A stretch of DNA of 13,902 nucleotides, taken from positions 1 through 13,902 of the forward strand of contig JAISIB010000125.1 of assembly GCA_031262265.1 (NCBI GenBank), given 5' to 3'. A program made the translations under genes and the position numbers. Origin of the DNA: Prevotellaceae bacterium (GTDB taxonomy: Bacteria; Bacteroidota; Bacteroidia; Bacteroidales; Bacteroidaceae). The notes below the pieces were generated by a model. The model saw only the letters and a list, made by a program, of their open reading frames with translations. It was not told the DNA's origin and made no database searches. Position 1 is the first letter of the stretch, and the number at the start of each line of letters is the position of its first letter. Below are positions 6,967 through 13,902 of this stretch, in pieces.

Positions 6967-8307
6967 TTATTTTTTTAAGTACATATCTATTTTTTGCGCT
7001 GTTTCTTTGGCGGCGGCCATGGCTTTGACGACTAAACTCGGTCCGCTCACTACGTCGCCGGCGGCAAACACACCATCGGGTAGGGCAGGAAGTTCCGGCT
7101 TCAAGTATCCCATGGCCAGTAAAACCAAATCGGCGGGGATTGTTTCCGTTCGTCCGGTGGCGCGCATTTCCGGTTTTCCGCTTTCTTCGGAGTTCATCCA
7201 GTTTATTTCTTCGACTTCAACGCCGGTGACTTTTCCGTTGTCTCCTATGAAGCGTTTGGAAGAGAGCGACCAGCGTCGCGTGCACCCTTCTTCGTGGCTG
7301 GATGTAGTTTTCAACACGATCGGCCATTGCGGCCAAGGCGTCATGGGATTGGTACTCTCCGGCGGCATCGGCATAATTTCGATTTGCGTCACACTGAGTG
7401 CTCCCTGTCGAATACTCGTCCCGATGCAGTCCGAACCGGTGTCTCCGCCGCCGATCACGAGCACATGTTTTCCTCTGGCATTTACGCGTTGTTCTTTCGG
7501 GATTTCTTGTCCGGTCAATACGCGGTTTTGTTGGCCTAACATTTCTAATGCAAAATGAATGCCGGTCAGTTCTCGCCCTTCAATCTTCAAATCTCGGGGA
7601 ACGGGTGCGCCTGTACAAACGGCATATGCGTCGAAGTTCTCCGGCAGAGCGGCGACATCTACGTGCGTATTCATTTTGAAAGTGATATTTTCCGCCTTCA
7701 TTAGTCGAATACGACGGTCGATTATTGTTTTATGTAACTTGAAACTTGGAATACCATACCTTAATAATCCACCCGCTTCCTCAGCTTCGTCAAAGACGGT
7801 TACTTCATATCCTTTCCGGTTCAGACGATTGGCTAACGTTAAACCTGCCGGTCCCGATCCGATTACTGCTACGCGCTTTCCGTTGCGTTTGGGATTTGCC
7901 GGAGTAATGTAAGATTCGCGAAACGCAGCTTCGATGATAGCCACTTCGTTTTCGCGGATAGTCACAGGCTCGTCGCAAGAGAGTTTTAATACGCAACTTT
8001 TCTCGCACAGAGCCGGACAAACGCGTCCCGTGAACTCGGGAAAATCGCAAGTCTCCGCCAGAATCTCGTAAGCTTCTTTCCAGTTCCCCTTGTAAAGAGT
8101 GTCTTGCCATTCGGGTTGCTTGTTGCCGATCGGACATGCCCAATGGCAGAAAGGAACGCCGCAGTCCATGCAGCGCGATGCTTGCAACCGTCGCTCGCGC
8201 GTATTGAGCGTTTGCTCTACCTCACCGTAATCGGTAATTCGTTCGTGTATCGGCCGATAACCGGCTTCTTGTCTGTGTATAGTTAGGAACGCTTTCGGAT
8301 CTCCCAT
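6967..8307 (-). CDS. gltD: Glutamate synthase small (beta) subunit
   Basis: This 446-residue flavoprotein passes electrons from NAD(P)H through FAD to the large subunit. The N-terminal Fe-S region has CMDCGVPFCHWAC (Cys46, 49, 54, 58) and CPALCEKSC (Cys97, 101, 105), the cysteines expected to ligate two [4Fe-4S] clusters. The FAD-binding Rossmann motif is VIGSGPAGL (148-156), and the nucleotide-binding motif of the second fold is VIGGGDTGSDC (284-294). A terminal AAGD (415-418) FAD contact is followed by 'SLVVKAMAAAKETAQKI'. The protein is shorter than proteobacterial GltD (about 470): only 14 residues separate LLAMG from AAGD, where related proteins carry about 30-35. All cofactor motifs are present, so it should be functional. 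It lies 18 bases after gltB and 7 bases before asnB on the same strand. The ATG at 8307 gives the standard MGDPKAFL start. Confidence 0.97.
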   Translation of the reverse strand: MGDPKAFLTIHRQEAGYRPIHERITDYGEVEQTLNTRERRLQASRCMDCGVPFCHWACPIGNKQPEWQDTLYKGNWKEAYEILAETCDFPEFTGRVCPALCEKSCVLKLSCDEPVTIRENEVAIIEAAFRESYITPANPKRNGKRVAVIGSGPAGLTLANRLNRKGYEVTVFDEAEEAGGLLRYGIPSFKLHKTIIDRRIRLMKAENITFKMNTHVDVAALPENFDAYAVCTGAPVPRDLKIEGRELTGIHFALEMLGQQNRVLTGQEIPKEQRVNARGKHVLVIGGGDTGSDCIGTSIRQGALSVTQIEIMPMPPESTNPMTPWPQWPIVLKTTSSHEEGCTRRWSLSSKRFIGDNGKVTGVEVEEINWMNSEESGKPEMRATGRTETIPADLVLLAMGYLKPELPALPDGVFAAGDVVSGPSLVVKAMAAAKETAQKIDMYLKK

Positions 8308-8325
8308 AATATGCTGAATATATCG

Positions 8326-11300
8326 TTAATAATCGCGTTGCATGTCTGCTATCTTTTGTTGCAATTTCTGCATCTGCTCTTCTTGCAACACTTTTTTGTA
8401 CTCAATCGGAACGACTTGAATGAATTGTTCCACGTAGCGGTTCCAATCATCCAACAAGGTTCGTGCCAGCTTTGAACCGGTATATCGATAGTGTTGACGA
8501 ACTAATTCGTGCAATTCTTTGCGATAGCTCGCTTCTTCGATAAGTGAGAGTTCTACCATCTCCATGTTGCAGTAATAATCGAAGTCGCCGTTTTTATTCC
8601 AGACGTAGGCTACGCCACCGCTCATACCCGCCGCAAAATTACGGCCGGTCTCGCCTAACACGACGACGCGTCCTCCGGTCATATATTCGCAGCAATGGTC
8701 GCCCACGCCCTCTACTACGGCAATCGCACCGGAGTTTCGCACGGCGAAGCGTTCTCCTGCGCGTCCGTTGATATAGACTTCTCCGGACGTAGCACCGTAG
8801 AGAAGCGTATTTCCTACGATCGTATTTTTCTCTGCTTCGAAGTTACTGCGTAGAGGAGGTAACACCGCGATATGTCCGCCGCTCAATCCTTTGCCCAGAT
8901 AGTCGTTGGCTTCGCCTTCCAGCTTAAATGATACGCCGGGTACAAGGAATGCGCCGAAGCTCTGACCGGCCGATCCTTTGAACTTTATATGTAACGTTTC
9001 GTCTTGTAGTCCGCGGCTACCGTATTTCATAGCAATCACGCCGGAAAGCATGGCGCCCACCGAACGATCGGTATTGGCAATCGTATATTCCAGCGACATT
9101 TCCTGCCCGTGCAGGATGGCTTCTTTGGCCGCCCGAATGATTGTTACATCTTTTACGTTATCTATGCCGTGCTCCTGGTCGGTAACATGGCGCAGTGCCG
9201 CTCCGTTGTTGACTTTCGCCAATACTTTTGAAAAGTCAAGCAGCGCATGTTTCGGGTTCTTCGTATCCGGCTTGCATATAATAAGGTCAGTGCGCCCTAT
9301 GATATGGTCGAGTTTCTTCACGCCTATCTCCGCCAAATATTCGCGTACCTCTTCGGCGAGAAATCGGAAGAAGTTAATCAAGTATTCGCTGCGGCCGCGA
9401 AAACGTTGACGTAGCTCCTCGTTTTGTGTGGCTACGCCTACCGGACAAGTGTTGAGGTGGCATTTGCGCATCATTACGCAACCGAGCACAATCAACGCAG
9501 AGGTCGCAAAACCGAACTCTTCGGCACCGAGCATGGCCATTAGTATGATGTCGCGGCCGGTTTTTATTTGTCCGTCCACTTGCAACATCACCTGTCCGCG
9601 TAGTCCGTTGAGTACCAAAGTCTGTTGTGTTTCGCTTAATCCGAGTTCCGGCGAAATACCGGCGTATTTGATAGACGAAGCAGGCGAGGCACCTGTTCCA
9701 CCTTCTGCGCCCGAAATGACAATCAGGTCGGCTTTTGCTTTTGCCACGCCTGCCGCAATGGTTCCTACGCCGCTTTCTGCCACTAATTTGACGCTGATTT
9801 TTGCATTCGGGTTGACGTTCTTCAAATCAAATATCAGTTGCGCCAAATCCTCGATAGAATAGATGTCGTGATGCGGAGGTGGCGAAATCAAAGAGATACC
9901 CGGGATACTATGCCGAGTTTTGGCGATGATTTTATCTACCTTGTAGCCGGGCAACTGTCCTCCCTCGCCGGGTTTCGCACCTTGTGCTATTTTTATTTGT
10001 ATCTCATCCGCATTTACCAAATATTCGGCCGTTACGCCGAAACGTCCCGAAGCTACTTGCTTAATGGCGCTGCGTAAACTGCTCCCGTCGCTGCATGGTT
10101 GAAAACGGTCGGGATCTTCGCCGCCCTCTCCCGTATTACTGCGCCCGTGAATGGCGTTCATCGCAATAGCCATCGCTTCATGTGCTTCGCGGCTGATAGA
10201 ACCGTATGACATGGCACCGGTTACGAAACGGCGCATGATACTTTCTACGGATTCTACGCGGTCAATGCCCGTCGGGTTACGTTTGAAGTCGAAGAAGTCT
10301 CGTATAAAGATAGGTTTCTCTTTCGTGTCTACCAGCGACGTATATTCCTTGAACTTTTTATAGCTTCCTAAACGCGTTGCCAATTGTAGTGCGCTAATCG
10401 TTTCAGGATTCCATGCGTGCGGGTCGCCGTCTTTGCGATAGGAATAGATACCTGCGTGTCGAAGGCTTTCTTCATATTCTTCGCCGAATCCGGCTGCGTG
10501 CATCGACAAAGCGTCACGGGCTACTTCCTCCAACCGAATGCCTTCTATCGGAGAGGCTATGCCACCGAAGTATGCGTTGCTGAGTTCTTGGCTCAGTCCG
10601 ACAGCTTCGAAGATCTTTGCGCCGCGATACGAGCGAATCGTGCTGATGCCCATCTTGCTCATAATTTTGAATAACCCCTTACAAACGGCTTTGATGTAGT
10701 TCTTCTGCGCAGTGGCGTAATCCAATTGAATTTGTCGGTGGATAACTAAATCATCCAAGATAGCGTATGCCATATACGGATTCAACGCACTTGCTCCGAA
10801 GCCCAACAATAAAGCGGCGTGCATTACTTCTCGTATTTCCCCCGACTCTACAATTAATGCGGTCTGTACGCGTTTGCCTACCGAGATTAGGTAATGGTGT
10901 ACGGCACTGACGGCTAACAGCGACGGCATAGCTGCGTGTGTATAGTCCATACCGCGATCGGATAAAATGATATAGTTTACTCCTTCGTCCACTGAGCGTT
11001 CGGCCGCTTTGCAAAGCGCATCCAAGGCGGCGCGCATGCCGTTTTTCCCTTTCTCCGCTTCAAATAGCAACGAGAGTTTGATGGTATTAAAACCTTTATA
11101 GCGGATGTTGCACAATAAATCCAGTTGCGCGTTAGTAAGTATCGGGTGGTTGAGACGTACCATTTTGCAATGGGATTCGTCGGGCGTCAGAATATTCATA
11201 CCGACCGCACCGATATATTCCGTCAGCGACATGACCAATTCTTCGCGAATAGGATCAATCGGAGGGTTCGTCACCTGTGCAAACTGTTGGCGGAAATAAT

Positions 11301-12813
11301 TGTACAGAAGTTGCGGCCGATCAGACAATACGGCCAACGGAGTATCGTTGCCCATGGAATTTACAGGCTCGGCTCCGCTCATACACATCGGAACGAGTAT
11401 CTTCTCCACATCCTCTTTGGTGTAACCGAATGCCTTTAATTTCCGCTCATAAACTTCTACTTTGTCGGAAACTTTGCGCCCACTCTTCAATTCGTCTAGC
11501 TCGATACGGTTAGCGGATAGCCAGTTTCGATATGATTTGGCTTCGGCCAATTCTTTTTTGAGTTCGCCGTCGTAGTAGATTTCTCCTTTTTCGGTATCCA
11601 CCAGTAGGAGTTTACCCGGTTGTAGCCTTCCTTTCGCTTTAATCTCGGTCGGATCACAATCCATGACGCCGACTTCGGACGCTACGACCATCATATCGTT
11701 GCGGGTAATTAGGTAGCGTGAAGGCCGCAGCCCGTTTCTATCCAACATGCCGCCGGCATAGCGACCGTCGCTGAAAAGTAAAGCTGCCGGCCCGTCCCAT
11801 GGTTCCATCAATATGGAGTGATATTCGTAGAACGCTTTCAGATCTTCGCTAATCGGGTTCGTATCGTTGAAAGACTCGGGAATCAGCATCGCCATGGCAT
11901 GCGGAAGACTCAATCCGGACATGACCAAAAATTCCAATACGTTGTCTAATGACGCCGAGTCGCTCATCTTCGGCTGACAGATGGGACGTAGCGGTCGCAC
12001 GTCGCCCAAAATAGGATTGGAGAGTACGCTTTCTCGCGCTTCCATCCAACCTCGGTTGCCGCGAATAGTATTTATTTCACCGTTGTGAGCCAACAAACGA
12101 AACGGCTGTGCCAGACTCCACGTCGGAAAAGTATTGGTGCTGAAACGCGAGTGCACTAAAGCGATTCCGCTGGTAAAGTAAGCATTTGTTAAGTCGGGAT
12201 AATAGGCGCGCAACTGTGTGGAAGAGAGCATTCCTTTATATATAATACTCTTAGTTGAGAGCGAACAGACATAGAAAGCCTCTTTCGTCTTAATATTCGA
12301 CCGCATCACGCGATTTTCAATCTTCTTACGGATCACGTAAAGCAATCTGTCCGCATTTTCCACGTCTGTGAATCCCGTAACGAAGGCTTGCTTGATGTCC
12401 GGCTCTACGGCGCGTGCGTCGTTGCCCAATATATTTGACTGTGTCGGCACGTTGCGTAGGTGCATCAAGGTCAATCCTTCGCGTTCCACTTCTTCCAACA
12501 CGATGCGCAGTATTTCTGCTTGATCTTTCTCGTGTTTCGGTAAGAAGAAGATACCCGTTCCGTACGTTCCTTTCTCCGGTACGGGAATTCCTTGCAAGAG
12601 GATAAATTCATGGGGTATTTGCAGCGTGATGCCGGAACCGTCGCCGGTTTTATTATCGGCTCCTTCGGCACCACGGTGGCGCATGTTTTCGAGTACTTTC
12701 AAGGCGGATTCTACCAAATCATGCGATTTTCCGCCGTGAATGTTCACCAACATTCCAACGCCGCACGCATCGTGTTCATTAGCCGAACTGTATAGTCCAA
12801 AATGTTCCTTCAT
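8326..12813 (-). CDS. gltB: Glutamate synthase large (alpha) subunit
   Basis: This 1495-residue enzyme converts glutamine and 2-oxoglutarate to two glutamates together with GltD. The start MKEHFGLYSSANEHDACGVGML indicates a 16-residue propeptide cut before catalytic Cys17 of the class II amidotransferase domain (17 to about 430); 'LAHNGEINTIRGNR' is at about 241-254. A central domain spans about 470-780. The FMN-binding synthase domain (about 830-1210) includes 'GEGGQLPGYKVD' and 'SGAEGGTGASP' (1034-1044). The [3Fe-4S] cysteines are Cys1112, Cys1118 and Cys1123 in CVMMRKCHLNTCPVG. The C-terminal Gly-rich beta-helix domain (about 1230-1450) is intact, as in the usual 1480-1520-residue bacterial subunit. 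It is the first gene of the operon and has a TAnnTTTG box about 48 bases before its ATG. Confidence 0.98.
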   Translation of the reverse strand: MKEHFGLYSSANEHDACGVGMLVNIHGGKSHDLVESALKVLENMRHRGAEGADNKTGDGSGITLQIPHEFILLQGIPVPEKGTYGTGIFFLPKHEKDQAEILRIVLEEVEREGLTLMHLRNVPTQSNILGNDARAVEPDIKQAFVTGFTDVENADRLLYVIRKKIENRVMRSNIKTKEAFYVCSLSTKSIIYKGMLSSTQLRAYYPDLTNAYFTSGIALVHSRFSTNTFPTWSLAQPFRLLAHNGEINTIRGNRGWMEARESVLSNPILGDVRPLRPICQPKMSDSASLDNVLEFLVMSGLSLPHAMAMLIPESFNDTNPISEDLKAFYEYHSILMEPWDGPAALLFSDGRYAGGMLDRNGLRPSRYLITRNDMMVVASEVGVMDCDPTEIKAKGRLQPGKLLLVDTEKGEIYYDGELKKELAEAKSYRNWLSANRIELDELKSGRKVSDKVEVYERKLKAFGYTKEDVEKILVPMCMSGAEPVNSMGNDTPLAVLSDRPQLLYNYFRQQFAQVTNPPIDPIREELVMSLTEYIGAVGMNILTPDESHCKMVRLNHPILTNAQLDLLCNIRYKGFNTIKLSLLFEAEKGKNGMRAALDALCKAAERSVDEGVNYIILSDRGMDYTHAAMPSLLAVSAVHHYLISVGKRVQTALIVESGEIREVMHAALLLGFGASALNPYMAYAILDDLVIHRQIQLDYATAQKNYIKAVCKGLFKIMSKMGISTIRSYRGAKIFEAVGLSQELSNAYFGGIASPIEGIRLEEVARDALSMHAAGFGEEYEESLRHAGIYSYRKDGDPHAWNPETISALQLATRLGSYKKFKEYTSLVDTKEKPIFIRDFFDFKRNPTGIDRVESVESIMRRFVTGAMSYGSISREAHEAMAIAMNAIHGRSNTGEGGEDPDRFQPCSDGSSLRSAIKQVASGRFGVTAEYLVNADEIQIKIAQGAKPGEGGQLPGYKVDKIIAKTRHSIPGISLISPPPHHDIYSIEDLAQLIFDLKNVNPNAKISVKLVAESGVGTIAAGVAKAKADLIVISGAEGGTGASPASSIKYAGISPELGLSETQQTLVLNGLRGQVMLQVDGQIKTGRDIILMAMLGAEEFGFATSALIVLGCVMMRKCHLNTCPVGVATQNEELRQRFRGRSEYLINFFRFLAEEVREYLAEIGVKKLDHIIGRTDLIICKPDTKNPKHALLDFSKVLAKVNNGAALRHVTDQEHGIDNVKDVTIIRAAKEAILHGQEMSLEYTIANTDRSVGAMLSGVIAMKYGSRGLQDETLHIKFKGSAGQSFGAFLVPGVSFKLEGEANDYLGKGLSGGHIAVLPPLRSNFEAEKNTIVGNTLLYGATSGEVYINGRAGERFAVRNSGAIAVVEGVGDHCCEYMTGGRVVVLGETGRNFAAGMSGGVAYVWNKNGDFDYYCNMEMVELSLIEEASYRKELHELVRQHYRYTGSKLARTLLDDWNRYVEQFIQVVPIEYKKVLQEEQMQKLQQKIADMQRDY

Positions 12814-12860
12814 TGTCTAAACGTATTCAATAATTAGGATATTACTAACAAATTGCAGCG

Positions 12861-12868
12861 CAAAGTTA
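12861..12868 (-). promoter_or_regulatory. Putative gltB-gltD-asnB operon promoter, Bacteroides-type -7 box
   Basis: The minus strand reads TAACTTTG here, an exact TAnnTTTG match, in an AT-rich stretch about 48 bases before the gltB ATG. A usual -33 TTTG at 17-23 bases is not visible; the nearest TTG is 12 bases upstream. A phased 21-bp repeat array begins about 85 bases upstream of this box and could carry regulator sites. Confidence 0.6.
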
Positions 12869-12953
12869 TGGTTTTAATTTCAATTTGTATGTAATAAAAG
12901 TGAAAAATGTAGGATACGTCTGTAAAAAGGATACTTTAATAGGTGAATAACAT

Positions 12954-13037
12954 ACGAGCTAAATGAAATATCTGACGAGCTAAGCGAAATATCTGACGAG
13001 CATAATGGCCTATCATACGAGGTTATCGGCACCACTA
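12954..13037. repeat. 21-bp tandem array (three units plus a degenerate fourth) between trpA and gltB
   Basis: The motif ACGAG recurs at exactly 21-base steps, starting at 12954, 12975, 12996 and 13017. Units 1 and 2 (12954-12974, 12975-12995) differ at two bases only. Unit 3 (12996-13016) keeps ACGAGC, AATG and TATC in register but is otherwise diverged. Unit 4 keeps only ACGAG and runs into the trpA stop codon (13035-13037). The array is a multiple of three bases, so frames stay open through it on both strands. It lies about 85 to 170 bases upstream of the gltB promoter box. Confidence 0.8.
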
Positions 13038-13805
13038 TTGAGATAGGCTCTCTTTGAGTTTTCGTATGGCTTGTTCGGCACTTTGTTCTTCTTCCAACAA
13101 CGTCACGAAGCGACTCCCGACGATACCTCCGGCAGCGTATCGACAGGCAGCGTCGAACGTGGCCTTGTTGCTAATTCCAAAACCTACCATGAGCGGATTG
13201 CGGAGACCCATAGCTGCGATGCGCCGGAAGTAGGATTGTTTGTTTTCATCGAAGTCTTGTTGTTCGCCGGTAGTAGCTGCCGATGATACCATATAGATGA
13301 AACCATCGGTTTGTGCGTCAATCCTGCGCACACGTTCCTCGCTCGTTTCCGGCGTAATCAGCATAATGATTTTTAGATCGTATCTTTCGGCAATCTGTCG
13401 GTATGTCTCTGCGTAGTCGAACGGCAAATCGGGGATAATCAAACCATCTATGCCGCATACGGAGCATTCTTCGCAAAAACGCTCGAACCCGAAATGTAAA
13501 ATCGGATTGAGATAGCCCATTAAGATTAGCGGGATACGAACCTCCCGGCGGATGTCCTTCAATTGTTCGAAGAGCAAATGCAGAGACATGCCGTTGTGCA
13601 GGGCACGAGTAGCGGCGTTCTGAATCACAAGACCGTCAGCCATCGGATCACTGAACGGGATTCCGATCTCTATCATACTAACATCGTTGCGTTCCAACGT
13701 TCGGATAACTTCTACCGTACCGTCAAGCGTGGGCGTTCCGGCACAGAAATAAACGGAAAGCAGGTTCTTCTTGCCTTCGCGAAAGAGTTGTGTAATTCTA
13801 TTCAT
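13035..13805 (-). CDS. trpA: Tryptophan synthase alpha chain
   Basis: This 256-residue TIM-barrel protein cleaves indole-3-glycerol phosphate to indole and glyceraldehyde 3-phosphate, channelling indole to TrpB. The signature MIEIGIPFSDPMADG (44-58) contains the catalytic pair Glu46 and Asp57, spaced 11 residues apart as in the Salmonella enzyme (Glu49/Asp60). Phosphate-site and barrel motifs follow: 'LILMGYLNPILHFGFERF', 'GIDGLIIPDLPF', 'LITPETSEERV', 'GFIYMVSSAATTG' and 'LMVGFGISNKATF'. The position after ADG is Leu where many family members have Pro. Length is slightly under the 265-270 of enterobacteria but normal in kind. In Bacteroidales trpA is commonly the last trp-operon gene. Here the sequence upstream may hold the end of trpF, and no trp gene follows. 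No clear terminator was seen after the stop; a 21-bp tandem array begins there. Confidence 0.97.
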   Translation of the reverse strand: MNRITQLFREGKKNLLSVYFCAGTPTLDGTVEVIRTLERNDVSMIEIGIPFSDPMADGLVIQNAATRALHNGMSLHLLFEQLKDIRREVRIPLILMGYLNPILHFGFERFCEECSVCGIDGLIIPDLPFDYAETYRQIAERYDLKIIMLITPETSEERVRRIDAQTDGFIYMVSSAATTGEQQDFDENKQSYFRRIAAMGLRNPLMVGFGISNKATFDAACRYAAGGIVGSRFVTLLEEEQSAEQAIRKLKESLSQ

Positions 13806-13846
13806 CGTGATAAGTTGTTTAGTAAGTTATGAGTAATTATTTCCGA

Positions 13847-13900
13847 TTAGGATGCTGAATCATTGCAAGTTGATATTTGACGAATGAAGTCGCGAATCTT
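13847..13900 (-). CDS. trpF: Possible C-terminal end of phosphoribosylanthranilate isomerase (cut by window edge)
   Basis: On the minus strand a frame enters from the right edge and reads KIRDFIRQISTCNDSAS before TAA at 13847-13849, ending 41 bases before the trpA start. The 'KIRDFIRQI' piece resembles the last helix of TrpF proteins, and trpF directly before trpA is the usual Bacteroidales order. Only 17 codons are visible, and a second open frame (KRFATSFVKYQL…) runs in from the same edge to a stop at 13837-13839. The call is therefore contextual and tentative. Confidence 0.4.
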   Translation of the reverse strand, partial: KIRDFIRQISTCNDSAS

Positions 13901-13902
13901 TT

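Noticed and set aside
7007..7912. Long plus-strand frames opposite gltD
   Set aside because: Antisense shadows of a gene with complete cofactor motifs; no recognisable protein features.
12936..13016. 26-codon minus-strand peptide gene after trpA
   Set aside because: No clear ribosome-binding site, and its heptad pattern follows automatically from a 21-bp repeat; kept only as part of the array finding.

Overview
This window looks like chromosomal DNA from a member of the order Bacteroidales (phylum Bacteroidota). The evidence is the DUF5686 outer-membrane-type protein, the DUF6562/GLUG-type surface lipoprotein, the gltB-gltD-asnB gene order, and TAnnTTTG boxes (the Bacteroides -7 element) upstream of aqpZ and gltB. 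Base composition is moderate, near 50% GC by eye. The family is not certain; Tannerellaceae-like is only a guess. No phage, transposase, CRISPR, rRNA or tRNA was seen.

Layout. Positions 1-1974 (+) hold the 3' end of a DUF5686 family gene followed 17 bp later by rarA (AAA+ replication/recombination ATPase). Convergent to rarA, and sharing a hairpin with its 3' end, is aqpZ (-, 2022-2711). Positions 2759-3440 have no convincing gene but contain a highly structured palindromic repeat (core 3138-3328). This repeat lies just upstream of a 594-residue lipoprotein gene (+, 3441-5225). A 38-nt perfect palindrome (5255-5292) closes that gene and the convergent nitrogen-assimilation operon. That operon, on the minus strand, runs gltB (12813-8326), gltD (8307-6967), asnB (6959-5295). 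Upstream of gltB are a TAnnTTTG promoter box and an unusual 21-bp-periodic tandem array, which runs up to the 3' end of trpA (-, 13805-13035). A short reading frame at the right edge may be the tail of trpF, which would make trpA the last gene of a trp operon.

How the genes work together. GltB and GltD form glutamate synthase, which turns glutamine plus 2-oxoglutarate into two glutamates. AsnB then uses glutamine as amide donor to make asparagine from aspartate, so the operon groups glutamine-dependent amino-acid synthesis. The adjacent trp genes are also amino-acid biosynthesis but appear to be a separate unit. The core genes look intact and ordinary. The unexplained material is non-coding: the nested palindrome element before the lipoprotein gene and the 21-bp array between trpA and gltB.
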